From assembly GCA_043818215.1 (NCBI GenBank), contig JBDRGC010000458.1:1-20955 (forward strand): a stretch of DNA of 20,955 bases. Reading direction: 5' to 3'. This document shows, in pieces, positions 6,482 through 14,484 of the stretch. This DNA is from JBDRGC01 sp043818215 (GTDB taxonomy: Bacteria > Chloroflexota > Anaerolineae > Anaerolineales > UBA11858). Position 1 is the stretch's first letter; each line of letters starts with the position of its first letter. Position numbers and translations under genes: made by a program. The notes beneath the pieces were generated by a model that was not told where the DNA came from, did not search any database, and saw nothing but the letters and a program-made list of their open reading frames with translations.

Positions 6482-8989
6482 ATGCTCAAGAAAATCGGAC
6501 GTATTCTTCTCATCGTATTTGCTGTGCTAGTTGTGATCGTTACTCTGGCCGTGGTGTTCGGCCCGCCGTGGACGCGGAGGACGGCGGAGGAATCTTTCCC
6601 GCAGATCGACGGGGAAATCCAACTCGCCGGGCTTGATGGGCCAGTAGACGTGTACCGCGACGATTTCGGCGTGCCGCATATCTACGCTGCCACTCAGCAC
6701 GACTTGTTCTTCGCCCAGGGTTATGTCCACGCCCAGGATCGCTTCTGGCAGATGGATTTTTGGCGGCATCAAGGCGCGGGACGGCTCTCTGAGTTGCTAG
6801 GAAGTGTCATGCTGGAAACCGATCAGTTTCTCCGTACCCTGGGGTGGGAGCGGGTTGCCCTGGCTGAGTTGGAGGCTGCCGATCCCGAGCTGCGCGCCGC
6901 CCTGGAATCCTACGCTGAAGGGGTCAACGCCTATCTGACTGATCATATCGGGACAGCCATCGCTCTGGAATACGCCTTCCTCCCCATCCTAAACCGGGGT
7001 TATGAACCGGTACCGTGGACGCCGCTCAATACGATGACTTGGGCCAAAGCCATGTCCTGGGATTTGGGCGGCAATATGCGCTCCGAGGTCAGCCGCGCCA
7101 TATTGTTGAAAACCTTTACCCCGGAGCAGATCGACCAGCTTTATCCTGCCTACTCCTTCGGAGATCGTCCGGTTATTGTGCCCCATCCACATATCACAAC
7201 CGGAGGCCCCTCCGCGCCGGATGATCTCGCGGCTTTGGCTGCTGTCGTGAGTCCGGCGCTGACAGACGCAGGCCGACAAATCGCTGCCCTGAACGCTCTG
7301 ACGGGAGGCGGCTCCGAGGGAATCGGTTCCAACAGTTGGGCCATCTCCGGCGATCTGACGGATACCGGCATGCCCCTGCTGGCCAACGATATGCACCTGG
7401 GCGCGCAGCTGCCTTCCATCTGGTACGAGATCGGGCTGCACTGCCTGGGCTGCGGTATCGATGTCACCGGGGTTTCCTTTGCGGGATCGCCGGGGGTCGT
7501 GGTCGGGCACAACGAGCGCATCGCCTGGGGCTTCACCAACGTCGGGCCGGATGTGCAGGACCTCTACATCGAAAAGATCAACCCCGACAACCCCAACCAG
7601 TACGAATTCCAGGGCGAGTGGGTCGACATGGAAATCGTCGTGGAGCAGATCAACGTGGCCGGGGGCGATCCCGTCGAGCAAACCGTCCGCGTCACCCGCC
7701 ACGGGCCGATCATCACCGAGGTCTACGGGTTGGAGGAGTTCAGCGACGAAGCAGGAATCGATCTACCTGAACACTTCGCCATCTCCCTGCGGTGGACGGC
7801 GTTGGAACCCACCTGCACATTCTGCGCCATCTTTGATTTCAATACAGCCCAAAATTGGGATGAATTCCGGTCTGCGGCTGCAAAGTTTGAGGTTCCCGCC
7901 CAAAACCTGGTCTATGCCGATGTGGACGGCAATATTGGCTACCAGATGCCGGGGGCGATTCCCATCCGGGCGGAGGGGCATAATGGTTTGCTGCCAGTCC
8001 CCGGTTGGACGGGCGAGTACGAGTGGCAGGGTTATATTCCCTTCGATGAACTGCCCTTCGCTTTCAACCCGCCGGAGGGCTATATCGTCACCGCCAACAA
8101 TGCCGTGGTTGGCTCCGAGTACCCATATACCATCTCCCGCAATTGGGCTTACGGCGAGCGTGCCCAGCGCATCGTGGACATGATCGAGCACGCGCCCGGG
8201 ACCATCAGCGCGGCGTACATCCAGGAAATGCACGGCGATAATATGGACATCACCGCCGATTCGCTGGTGCAGGTTTTGCTGCAAATTTCATTAGATGACC
8301 AGGATTTGGAGAATGCCCGCTCCATTTTCGAGGGTTGGGATTATCAAATGGATATGGACTCAGCCCCGGCGGCTCTCTTTGCTGTTTTCTGGAAGCATCT
8401 GAATTCTGCCACTCTGGATGACGATTACCCGGAGGATGATCCGCCCGATGGTGGCCGCCCGACCAGAGAGTTCATGCGCCAGTTCGTCGAGCAGCCCAAC
8501 AGCCCGTGGTGGGATGATCAGACCACCCCCGAGGTCGAGGCTCGTGACGACATCTTCCGCCAGGCATTCGAAGCCGCTGTCAAAGAGATGCGGAAGATTG
8601 GAGGTCAAGACCCCGCTGGCTGGGTTTGGGGAGATATGCACACCATCACATTCGAGAATCAAGTGATGAGCAGTTTCCCGTTCATCAGCAAGGCTTTCAA
8701 CCGCGGGCCGTTCTGCACCAGCGGGAGCGGTGGGATCATCAACGCCACTGGCTGGAGCACGCGCGAATCTTACGAAGTGTTTTGGATGCCCTCGATGCGC
8801 ATGATCGTGGATTTGAGCGCTTTGCAGGCTTCATGGATGATGCACACCACCGGGCAGTCTGGGCATCCATACCACCCCCACTATATCGACATGGCCGACC
8901 CCTGGCGGCTGATCGAGTACCACCAGATGCACTGGGAGCGCGCCGCCATCGAAGCGGACGCCGAAGGGCATCTCAGGCTGGTGCCGTAG
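6482..8989 (+). CDS. Penicillin acylase family protein (Ntn hydrolase, S45)
   Basis: 835 residues, the normal precursor length. A hydrophobic segment at about 7-27 after MLKKIGR predicts a signal anchor, so the protein acts at the outer face of the membrane. The small-subunit region has the family motif DDFGVPHIYA and FAQGYVHAQDRFWQMD. The precursor is expected to self-cleave before S283 in IGSNSWAISG, which becomes the N-terminal nucleophile. Later motifs HNERIAWGFTN and the YADVDGNIGYQMPG segment also fit. A typical linker rich in Gly and Ala precedes the cleavage site. Likely reaction is amide hydrolysis of an acylated small molecule such as an acyl-homoserine lactone or other N-acyl amine; substrate cannot be read from sequence. 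Start supported by AAGGAG seven bases upstream. Confidence 0.95.
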   Translation: MLKKIGRILLIVFAVLVVIVTLAVVFGPPWTRRTAEESFPQIDGEIQLAGLDGPVDVYRDDFGVPHIYAATQHDLFFAQGYVHAQDRFWQMDFWRHQGAGRLSELLGSVMLETDQFLRTLGWERVALAELEAADPELRAALESYAEGVNAYLTDHIGTAIALEYAFLPILNRGYEPVPWTPLNTMTWAKAMSWDLGGNMRSEVSRAILLKTFTPEQIDQLYPAYSFGDRPVIVPHPHITTGGPSAPDDLAALAAVVSPALTDAGRQIAALNALTGGGSEGIGSNSWAISGDLTDTGMPLLANDMHLGAQLPSIWYEIGLHCLGCGIDVTGVSFAGSPGVVVGHNERIAWGFTNVGPDVQDLYIEKINPDNPNQYEFQGEWVDMEIVVEQINVAGGDPVEQTVRVTRHGPIITEVYGLEEFSDEAGIDLPEHFAISLRWTALEPTCTFCAIFDFNTAQNWDEFRSAAAKFEVPAQNLVYADVDGNIGYQMPGAIPIRAEGHNGLLPVPGWTGEYEWQGYIPFDELPFAFNPPEGYIVTANNAVVGSEYPYTISRNWAYGERAQRIVDMIEHAPGTISAAYIQEMHGDNMDITADSLVQVLLQISLDDQDLENARSIFEGWDYQMDMDSAPAALFAVFWKHLNSATLDDDYPEDDPPDGGRPTREFMRQFVEQPNSPWWDDQTTPEVEARDDIFRQAFEAAVKEMRKIGGQDPAGWVWGDMHTITFENQVMSSFPFISKAFNRGPFCTSGSGGIINATGWSTRESYEVFWMPSMRMIVDLSALQASWMMHTTGQSGHPYHPHYIDMADPWRLIEYHQMHWERAAIEADAEGHLRLVP

Positions 8990-8999
8990 CAGCAATTCC

Positions 9000-9028
9000 G
9001 ACCGCCATCCGCCATCCGCCGCCCGCGT
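9000..9028. repeat. Short CCGCCAT 7-bp array
   Basis: About four units: GACCGCCAT, CCGCCAT, CCGCCGC and CCGC. It lies between the acylase stop and the sulfotransferase gene, and is the shortest of the arrays in this window. It ends about 40 bases before the next ATG. Confidence 0.75.
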
Positions 9029-9069
9029 TCTATTTCACCGTTGGTCTTAACACGTACTAAAGAGACAAT

Positions 9070-9813
9070 ATGAAAACGCCTCTTGTGCTTTCTATTGGTA
9101 TGCCCCGGGCTGGCTCCGGCTGGCACTACAATCTGATCCATAATTTGATCGTCGCTTCTGGTGGACAAGATTCACGTCAGATCCGCCGCCGATATTTATT
9201 GCAGAGCATTCTTACCGAGGTAAATTGCAATATTGGAGCGTTCGCGCCTCACCGCTTGCTCCCGGTGATGATTCCGGCCTTATTGGGGAATACTTTTGTC
9301 GTCAAAGCGCATGCTGGCCCCACACCTCTGGCTCTGCGATTCATCCGCAGTGGGAAACTTCTTCCGGCTTATATCTATCGCGACCCTCGCGACGCGCTTC
9401 TCTCTGCTTACGAATACGGTCAGCGCAAGCGGGAAAAAGGCCGTGCGGGTGCTTTTTCAGAACTCATCACCATCGAGCAAGCCATTGAATTTATGCGGGA
9501 ATATGTCTGCATCTCTGAAGACTGGCTGGCCTGTGAGCAGGCGCTGCATGTACGCTACGAAGACTTGTTAACCGAGTATGATGTCGAAGTTCAACGCCTG
9601 GTGGATTTCCTCGGTTTCGATGGCGACTCGCCAGCTATCCAGTCTGTACTTGACGATTACCGCCCTGACCGGGGCCGCTCTGTCCAAAAAGGCACCCATT
9701 TTGTCAAGGGGAAGATCGGACGTTACCGGCATGTTTTTACATCCGAACAGCGAGTTTCGTGTATCGAAGCCTTTGGCCCCTATCTGGAGCGCATGGGTTA
9801 CCCTCGGGAGTGA
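9070..9813 (+). CDS. Sulfotransferase domain protein
   Basis: 247 residues of the PAPS-dependent sulfotransferase fold. The 5'-phosphosulphate loop is LSIGMPRAGSGW (residues 7-18), with Arg where PKSGTTW-type members have Lys. The 3'-phosphate motif is YRDPRDALLSAY (103-114), with R104 and S112 as the expected contacts. The C-terminal KGKIGRYRHVFTSEQ matches the KGxxGxWr-type PAPS contact. It would transfer a sulphonate group to an alcohol or amine acceptor in the cytoplasm; the acceptor is unknown. The ATG at 9070 is chosen because the phosphate loop begins six residues in; AAAGAGA upstream may act as ribosome binding site. The following gene is separated by another heptamer array. Member of a divergent bacterial group rather than a classical arylsulfotransferase. 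Confidence 0.9.
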   Translation: MKTPLVLSIGMPRAGSGWHYNLIHNLIVASGGQDSRQIRRRYLLQSILTEVNCNIGAFAPHRLLPVMIPALLGNTFVVKAHAGPTPLALRFIRSGKLLPAYIYRDPRDALLSAYEYGQRKREKGRAGAFSELITIEQAIEFMREYVCISEDWLACEQALHVRYEDLLTEYDVEVQRLVDFLGFDGDSPAIQSVLDDYRPDRGRSVQKGTHFVKGKIGRYRHVFTSEQRVSCIEAFGPYLERMGYPRE

Positions 9814-9892
9814 CCGCCGACCATAGACCGCTGACCATCGACCGCCGCCGACCGACCGCCGACCGGCATCTACCCTCTACCCTCTACCCTCT
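9812..9892. repeat. GACCGCC then TACCCTC 7-bp arrays
   Basis: About eight units starting GACC (GACCGCC, GACCATA, GACCGCT, GACCATC) up to about 9868, then three perfect TACCCTC heptamers to about 9892. A CTCTA/TAGAG pair around 9889-9901 may fold just before the next gene, whose ATG is at 9908. Confidence 0.9.
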
Positions 9893-9907
9893 ATTGTAGA
9901 GCAAACT

Positions 9908-10969
9908 ATGCCAAAGCCCATTATTTACGCTACTGACCCCGCATCTCTGGCCCGCGACGGGCTGACCGACACCGTCCGGGCGTGGGAGGATAGCCTGCGT
10001 GCCGATACCGGACGCGGCTCCTTCGAGTGGTGGTATTTCGATGCCCATTTCGAGGATGGTTCAACGGCGGTGATTGTCTTTCTCACCAAGTCCTTGCTGC
10101 ACCGCAACAGGCCGCTCCAACCCGGCGTTTCACTGACCATCACCCGCCCAGATGGGGTCAAGCTGGTGGAATTACCCTTCTTTACGCCGGAGCAATTTAC
10201 GGCCTCTGAGGAGATCTGCGATGTACGCATCGGCCCCAATTGGGTGAAGTACCGTGCATCCGATGGTCCCGGCTGGGAGTACGTGCTCCACGTCGAAACA
10301 GGCGACTTGTCTGCCGACCTGATCTTCACCGGCCTGGTACCCCCCTGGCGGCCCGGGGCGGGGAAATCATGCTTTGGCGATTTGAAGCACTACTTTGCCT
10401 GGCTGCCAGCCATTCCGCATGGCAGAGTCACCGGCACGCTGACTTACGAGGGCCAGACTCACCCGGTCACCGGAAACGGGTATCACGATCATAATTGGGG
10501 CAATGTCGGCTTGAACAAGGTCATGGATCGCTGGTACTGGGGGCGGGCTCATATCGGCGAGTACACCTTGATTTTCGTCGAGCAGATTGCAACCAAAGCC
10601 TATGGGTCGCAGCGTTTGCCAGTTTTCATGCTGGCCCAGGGGGATCAGATTTTAATTGGCGATGGCCGTCCGCTGCGCATGACGGCGCGTGATTTGGCTG
10701 AACACGCGGATGGCCGCCGTTACCCGCGGGAGGTGGACTTCTATTGGCAGGCCGACACCGGGCGCGTCCAGCTTGCGCTGCGCAATCCCCAGATGCTCGA
10801 AGCGGTGACTTTGCTGCATTTCCCGGCCTGGCAAAGAGCTATCCTGCGCCTGTTCGTCAATCCATACTACTTTCGCTTCAATGTCGATCTGGAACTTCGG
10901 GTGGAGTTGGGAGACCTTCGCGACACTGTCCGCGGCAGCGCATTATACGAGGTTATGCTGCTGAGGTAG
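9908..10969 (+). CDS. CrtC/AttH-type lipocalin-like protein (carotenoid 1,2-hydratase family)
   Basis: 353 residues with the two-lipocalin architecture of the hydroxyneurosporene synthase (CrtC) / AttH superfamily. Visible motifs are FEWWYFDA (39-46) in the first barrel, and NGYHDHNWGN (190-199) followed by RWYWGRA in the second. Those are the conserved acidic/aromatic elements of the family. Classical members hydrate carotenoid ends or act on hydrophobic terpenoid substrates; many homologues have no known role. No carotenoid gene is adjacent, so pathway membership cannot be assumed. No signal peptide is visible. Start by ATG at 9908, with GTAGAG upstream as a weak ribosome binding site. Confidence high for the fold family, low for hydratase activity. 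Confidence 0.85.
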   Translation: MPKPIIYATDPASLARDGLTDTVRAWEDSLRADTGRGSFEWWYFDAHFEDGSTAVIVFLTKSLLHRNRPLQPGVSLTITRPDGVKLVELPFFTPEQFTASEEICDVRIGPNWVKYRASDGPGWEYVLHVETGDLSADLIFTGLVPPWRPGAGKSCFGDLKHYFAWLPAIPHGRVTGTLTYEGQTHPVTGNGYHDHNWGNVGLNKVMDRWYWGRAHIGEYTLIFVEQIATKAYGSQRLPVFMLAQGDQILIGDGRPLRMTARDLAEHADGRRYPREVDFYWQADTGRVQLALRNPQMLEAVTLLHFPAWQRAILRLFVNPYYFRFNVDLELRVELGDLRDTVRGSALYEVMLLR

Positions 10970-10986
10970 GCGAGATTTCGACCCCT

Positions 10987-11055
10987 GCCCTCACCCCAGC
11001 CCTCTCCCACGGGGAGAGGGAGTCTTTCTCCGAGGGAGATGGTTGAGATGAGGGC
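10987..11055. repeat. CCCTCACCCC-type palindromic repeat
   Basis: GCCCTCA at 10987-10993 pairs with TGAGGGC at 11049-11055. An inner hairpin CCCTCTCCC (11000-11008) with GGGAGAGGG (11012-11020) lies inside. This closely resembles a dispersed repeat known from many bacterial genomes (CCCTCACCCCAGCCCTCTCCC type). It follows the CrtC/AttH gene by 17 bases and might end its transcript, although no T-tract follows. Confidence 0.75.
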
Positions 11056-11131
11056 TTTCTTACAAAGTAGGTGAACCATACCGGGAATTGCTGCTCTCGA
11101 ATGGAGAACTGCCCGCCCGTCTGCGCAATTG

Positions 11132-11159
11132 TTGACACTCTTAGCCGTTGCGGTATAAT
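11132..11159 (+). promoter_or_regulatory. Sigma-70-type promoter for tRNA-Lys
   Basis: Perfect TTGACA (11132-11137) and perfect TATAAT (11154-11159) separated by 16 bases. Predicted transcription start near 11166, about 12 bases before the mature tRNA end. One of two full-consensus promoters in the window, both with a 16-base spacer. Confidence 0.92.
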
Positions 11160-11177
11160 TTCGATGCCCAAAAATAC

Positions 11178-11250
11178 GGCCCGCTAGCTCAACTGGCAGA
11201 GCAGACGACTCTTAATCGTCAGGTTACAGGTTCGATTCCTGTGCGGGTCA
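11178..11250 (+). tRNA. tRNA-Lys (anticodon CTT)
   Basis: 73 bases fold as a tRNA: acceptor stem GGCCCGC with GCGGGTC (one G-U), D-stem GCTC/GAGC, anticodon stem GACGA/TCGTC with loop CTCTTAA giving anticodon CTT, and T-arm ACAGG-TTCGATT-CCTGT. Discriminator base is A. CCA is not encoded; the following bases are CAAAAG. It is monocistronic, with its own consensus promoter and an intrinsic terminator. It decodes AAG. Confidence 0.96.
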
Positions 11251-11256
11251 CAAAAG

Positions 11257-11295
11257 AAAAAGCCGTCTCTTGTACGATGAGGCGGCTTTTACTTT
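11257..11295 (+). terminator. Intrinsic terminator of the tRNA-Lys transcript
   Basis: AAAAGCCGTCTC pairs with GAGGCGGCTTTT (12 pairs, one G-U) around a short loop near 11269-11278, followed by TTTTACTTTT. It begins seven bases after the tRNA. Confidence 0.9.
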
Positions 11296-11330
11296 TCCCA
11301 GGTTACAGGTCACCAGAAGGCTGTTTTGAG

Positions 11331-11388
11331 GTAACCTCTCCAAAAAGTAGGGGAGCGTTCCCAATTTGGCAGCGGAATGTAACGGATT
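11331..11388. repeat. Dispersed repeat: CCTCTCCAAAAAGTAGGGG block plus GGCAGCGGAATGTAACGG block
   Basis: The first block (11331-11364) recurs almost exactly at 14641-14674 and, in part, inverted at 11929-11950. The second block (11368-11388) recurs as 21 identical bases at 11683-11703 and diverged at 14702. A hairpin AACGGATTAGCGGA (from 11381) with TCCGCT and TAATCCGTT (to 11433) follows. No coding content. The family is unrecognised. Confidence 0.75.
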
Positions 11389-11442
11389 AGCGGAAGGCTG
11401 CGAGGATGAATCCGCTATCTGCTATAATCCGTTGCCCATTTG

Positions 11443-11547
11443 TCAGGTCACTCCCCATCTTTTTGAGATGACACCAATTAAGGCGAAATATCCCGCTTGG
11501 TCTTCAGCGATGCTGTAGAGATGGTCAAAATCAGGTTTTTTCTTCAT
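11443..11547 (-). pseudogene. Truncated 5' end of an AbiEi-type antitoxin gene
   Basis: A 34-codon minus-strand frame starting ATG at 11547. Residues 4-21 (PDFDHLYSIAEDQAGYFA) match the strongly conserved N-terminal helix-turn-helix start of type IV antitoxins of the AbiEi family. Homology stops after GYFA, and the frame ends with unrelated GVISKRWGVT before TGA. A normal AbiEi is about 200 residues or more, so this is only the gene head. No AbiEii-like toxin gene follows. The upstream region keeps an elaborate set of phased TGTA boxes, suggesting the regulatory part was preserved. Assignment rests on one motif recognised by eye. Confidence 0.55.
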
Positions 11548-11554
11548 GGTGTGC

Positions 11555-11621
11555 ATTAAGTTCGGAAATCTCGTACAATTTACACACATTATGTGTGCAG
11601 ATTCCGTACAAGTTTCATACA
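11555..11621 (-). promoter_or_regulatory. 11-bp-phased TGTA boxes upstream of the AbiEi fragment
   Basis: Read on the minus strand, TGTA-like tetrads occur every 11 bases: TGTA at 11621, TGTA at 11610, TGCA at 11599, TGTG at 11588 and TGTA at 11577, with a TGCA again at 11555. Two copies extend to TTGTACGGAATC and TTGTACGAGATT. A perfect 7+1+7 palindrome CACACATTATGTGTG lies at 11583-11597 (plus strand). The regular phasing places all boxes on one helix face, as in a cooperative operator. The bound protein is unknown; self-regulation by the lost AbiEi protein is inference. Confidence 0.5.
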
Positions 11622-11682
11622 TTATTGCACAAAAACATTTTTTGTCCATTTACAACATTACAGGGAGAGAGGCTGACAACTG

Positions 11683-11834
11683 GGCAGCGGAATGTAACGG
11701 ATTGAACTTTGTAACTGTCATCGCTAGCCGACGCTTTCCGGCGACACTTGCGCCGGAACGCAGTGCAGGTGAGCGATCTCCTTCTCGCCAAGAGTGAGAT
11801 TGCTTCAGCGGTAGAGCTGCTTCGCAATGACAGT
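11683..11834. repeat. Repeat block and ACTGTCAT-ended inverted element
   Basis: The second copy of the GGCAGCGGAATGTAACGG block is at 11683-11703. It is followed by an element from 11714 to 11834 whose ends ACTGTCATCGC and GCAATGACAGT match inverted at 10 of 11 positions. The same GCAATGACAGT occurs again at 12161-12171. The interior has GAGATTGCTTC and GCTTCGC pieces resembling the dispersed GTCATTGCGAG-type repeats of environmental bacteria. No coding signal. Confidence 0.6.
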
Positions 11835-11840
11835 AAAAAG

Positions 11841-11950
11841 GTATCCTCTCAATATTGCAGGGTAAAAATCATTGTAGTTGGGGTTTCTATACCCCGTGCA
11901 GGCGAGATATGGAAATCTCGGCTACGAACCCTTACTTTTGGAGAGGATAC
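11841..11950. repeat. 110-bp inverted-repeat element ended by GTATCCTCTC
   Basis: Perfect 10-bp ends GTATCCTCTC (11841-11850) and GAGAGGATAC (11941-11950). Inside, GTAG (11874-11877) pairs with CTAC (11922-11925) around two hairpins, GGGGT/ACCCC (11880-11895) and CGAGAT/ATCTCG (11903-11920), giving a three-way-junction shape. Its right end matches the dispersed CCTCTCCAAAAAGTA block in inverse orientation, so it may be one complete member of that family. Confidence 0.65.
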
Positions 11951-12007
11951 GTAAAATGTTTCTTCCTGTTTGAGCAACGCCTATCGCGCTATTGAGATAC
12001 TCGCAAA

Positions 12008-12157
12008 GTAACTACTCAGCCATCATAGGAATAGAACGCGGATTTTGTGGATTGAGCGGATTTTCGCAGATCAAAAACAAAAAATCCGTGTAAATCCGTT
12101 GAATCCGTGTCATCCGCGTTCTATTTTTGTGCATTTGGTTATAGCCTGAGTAGTTAC
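12008..12157. repeat. Palindromic element: GTAACTACTCAG ends around an AATAGAACGCGGAT hairpin
   Basis: Outer ends GTAACTACTCAG (12008-12019) and CTGAGTAGTTAC (12146-12157) are perfect 12-bp inverted repeats. The core 12030-12125 begins AATAGAACGCGGAT and ends ATCCGCGTTCTATT, with internal GGATT / AATCC units of about eight or nine bases on each arm. The core has a second copy at 16614-16712. It lies downstream of the DUF1906 stop on the minus strand and could fold in that transcript's 3' end. Confidence 0.85.
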
Positions 12158-12171
12158 ATTGCAATGACAGT

Positions 12172-14484
12172 TTATGGTGAAATATCCCGCCAAACATGGC
12201 CGCCATCATCTGTCATGAACAGGCGGGTGCGCAGCGCGCATTGATGGGGGGCGAAACCGGGTGGGGGATTCTGGCCCGGCGGTATTTTGTCCCCCTGGCA
12301 GGTCCCGTCTTGAACCAGCGCCCATCCGGTTTGGCCTGAAACGAAATCTAAAGCCAGGGTTCCGCGGGGCAAACCTGCCGCGGGGATGGACATAGCATAG
12401 CGATCCAGGCCGGAAGATGTGTGAAGCCCCGAATTCCCTGGGTATGCAGCCCACCACTTATCGTTGACCAAACTAAAAGGCAAGGGTTGACCAGGCTCAG
12501 AACCGGGGTCGAGATCCAAACTTGTCGCCAAATTCCAGGTGTCGCCGCCATCATCCGATGTGTAGAGGATCAATCTAGGATTGGTTGGGTCGGCTACGGT
12601 TAGTGGAAGCACGCCTGTCTGGCCGTTATCGAATATGGGCAAATCGACGAAGAACCGGCCAGCAGGTAGATTTTGCAATTCTTGAGGCTGCCAGGTAAGG
12701 CCGCCGTCGCTGGTGCGGTATAGCTGGTCGCCCGATGGACCGCCGGCAACCCAGCCGCGCTGGTCATCGACAAATGCGACCGGCTCTCCCAGCGGAATCG
12801 AACGCTCATCCCAGGTGCGGCCTCCATCCCGGGTCGAGAAGAGTCTGCCGGCGCTGAAGCTGCTCCCGGTTCGAAGTTCAAGCACTACCCAGCCGGTTCG
12901 ATGGTCGATGAAATTCAGGTGGGCTGCCTGGATCATGTCACCTTCGCGGGAGGCGGGGAGGGGGGAGGTCTGCCAGGTTCGGCCACCATCCTCGGTTCGC
13001 AGCATGGCGAGATTCTTACTCGGGCTGGCGTTATGCTGCCACAACGCGAGCCAAGCCACAAGGGAGTCGGTAAACTCCACATCTAAAATATGGATGGGTT
13101 CAGTGCCCAAATTGGGAGTGATTTCGCGCCAACTGTTGCCACCATCATCATCCAGCATAAGCAGACGATTGCCTTGTAATGTCCATCCGGCGGAGGCGGA
13201 CAGCAAATCCATATCTCGAATCTGCGGCTCAACGGCGATGGCTTGGGTATTCGTAATGGCGGTGATTTCCCCATCCAGCACGTTGCTGTCGATGGTGAGG
13301 GACAGGCTTCCCCAGGTTTCGACGTGATCCCCGGCGTATTGGCGGATGCGCTGGTGGTTGGACCAGTAATCGTTCGACATGCAGCCCACGTTCCAAACGC
13401 TGGCATCGGGGCGATACTGGGCCGGGAGCAGCCAGTGGGCGATCCAGACATCGTCGGGCGGCGGGGAGTTGCTGGCCCAACGGGGCATGTAGGAATAGCA
13501 GGGCGAGCCGTAAGCTCCGGCTTTATCGCCTTGCAGGTGGAGCCAATCGGTCCATCCCTGAAGGAAGGCTGCTACCGCGTTGTGGCAGGCTGGTTCGTTA
13601 TCACCGTAGGCTTCGATGTCATAATAAATGATCTTTTCACCGCTGAGGCCGATGGATTCGGCGGCAGCCAGGGCCGCGGCGGCTTCGTCGATGCCTTGTG
13701 CGTAGGCTGTGGAGATGTCGTAGCTGATGCGGTGTTTATAGGTGGTGCAGGGGGCCTGCGGGCCAACCCAGGTGAGGATGAAGGCCCATCCTTGCTGGGA
13801 AACGGATTGCAGCCAGGTGGGAGTCACCAACGCACAGGGGAAGTGGATGCCGCCCAGGTAGATGTTGTACACCACGTAAGGGCTGTTATCCCACCAGGTT
13901 TGCATCTGTGCGGCGGAGGGATACCAGCAGCGGTCGAAGGCCTGCTGGGTGCTGACGACAATCCCACCGTGAAAGTGAACATCGAAGTTGGTGCTCAATG
14001 AGGAGGTGTAATTGTTGCCTGTGGTTTGGGCAGTGCTGGTGTAGGTGCCAATGCAGGCTGGGACGGTATCGGAATAGATATGTGTCCAGTTTCCGGGGGG
14101 TAAGCTGAGGATGTCGCTGTAGATATTCGATGTGCCGCAGGGACTTTCTTGTGACCAGATTAGATCAGCCGATGCAACCTCATCCAAATGATTGATTCCT
14201 TCGGCGTGGTAGTACACGGGGTCTCCGGCGATGAATGTGGTTTTCGCCTGTCCGCTCGGATCGCTTGTCCAGGCATGGGTGACTTCTACCACCGGACGGC
14301 CACTGTTTTTGTTGATGAGCGGCAAGTATACCGAAGATGGGGGCGGCGGGTAGCTCGCAGGCGCGGCTCGCGTGAGGAGATTGTCAGACTCTTCGGCGGG
14401 ATGCGAGGTAGCAATGCCTGATAGCAGGAAGGCTGCGAGGGTGATTAATGTGAGCAGATGTTTGGGGGATTGAGTTTGATTCAT
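12172..14484 (-). CDS. Secreted DUF1906 (glycoside hydrolase-like) protein with C-terminal beta-propeller repeats
   Basis: 770 residues from ATG at 14484. A signal peptide is evident at 1-28 (KHLLTLITLAAFLLSGIA), followed by a Pro-rich linker (APASYPPPPSS). Residues about 183-405 match DUF1906 (Rv2525c-like TIM-barrel): FDRCWYPS, YNIYLGG, IIYYDIEAYGD with the acidic pair, WIAHW and RIRQYAGD followed by IDSNVLDGE. Residues 425-770 carry six DGGxxW motifs (DDGGNSW, EDGGRTW, RDGGRTW, SDGGLTW, DDGGDTW, DDGGHVW), as in BNR/Ycf48-type propellers. The start at 14484 is chosen over the longer frame to 14694 because that extension is translated heptamer repeat and the signal peptide begins here. No Shine-Dalgarno: the array abuts the start. 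Probably binds or processes a cell-wall polysaccharide; activity unproven. Confidence 0.85.
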   Translation of the reverse strand: MNQTQSPKHLLTLITLAAFLLSGIATSHPAEESDNLLTRAAPASYPPPPSSVYLPLINKNSGRPVVEVTHAWTSDPSGQAKTTFIAGDPVYYHAEGINHLDEVASADLIWSQESPCGTSNIYSDILSLPPGNWTHIYSDTVPACIGTYTSTAQTTGNNYTSSLSTNFDVHFHGGIVVSTQQAFDRCWYPSAAQMQTWWDNSPYVVYNIYLGGIHFPCALVTPTWLQSVSQQGWAFILTWVGPQAPCTTYKHRISYDISTAYAQGIDEAAAALAAAESIGLSGEKIIYYDIEAYGDNEPACHNAVAAFLQGWTDWLHLQGDKAGAYGSPCYSYMPRWASNSPPPDDVWIAHWLLPAQYRPDASVWNVGCMSNDYWSNHQRIRQYAGDHVETWGSLSLTIDSNVLDGEITAITNTQAIAVEPQIRDMDLLSASAGWTLQGNRLLMLDDDGGNSWREITPNLGTEPIHILDVEFTDSLVAWLALWQHNASPSKNLAMLRTEDGGRTWQTSPLPASREGDMIQAAHLNFIDHRTGWVVLELRTGSSFSAGRLFSTRDGGRTWDERSIPLGEPVAFVDDQRGWVAGGPSGDQLYRTSDGGLTWQPQELQNLPAGRFFVDLPIFDNGQTGVLPLTVADPTNPRLILYTSDDGGDTWNLATSLDLDPGSEPGQPLPFSLVNDKWWAAYPGNSGLHTSSGLDRYAMSIPAAGLPRGTLALDFVSGQTGWALVQDGTCQGDKIPPGQNPPPGFAPHQCALRTRLFMTDDGGHVWRDISP

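Noticed and set aside
11546..11797. 83-codon plus-strand frame between the repeats
   Set aside because: It runs across the operator-like boxes and two repeat blocks, has no ribosome binding site and no recognisable motif.
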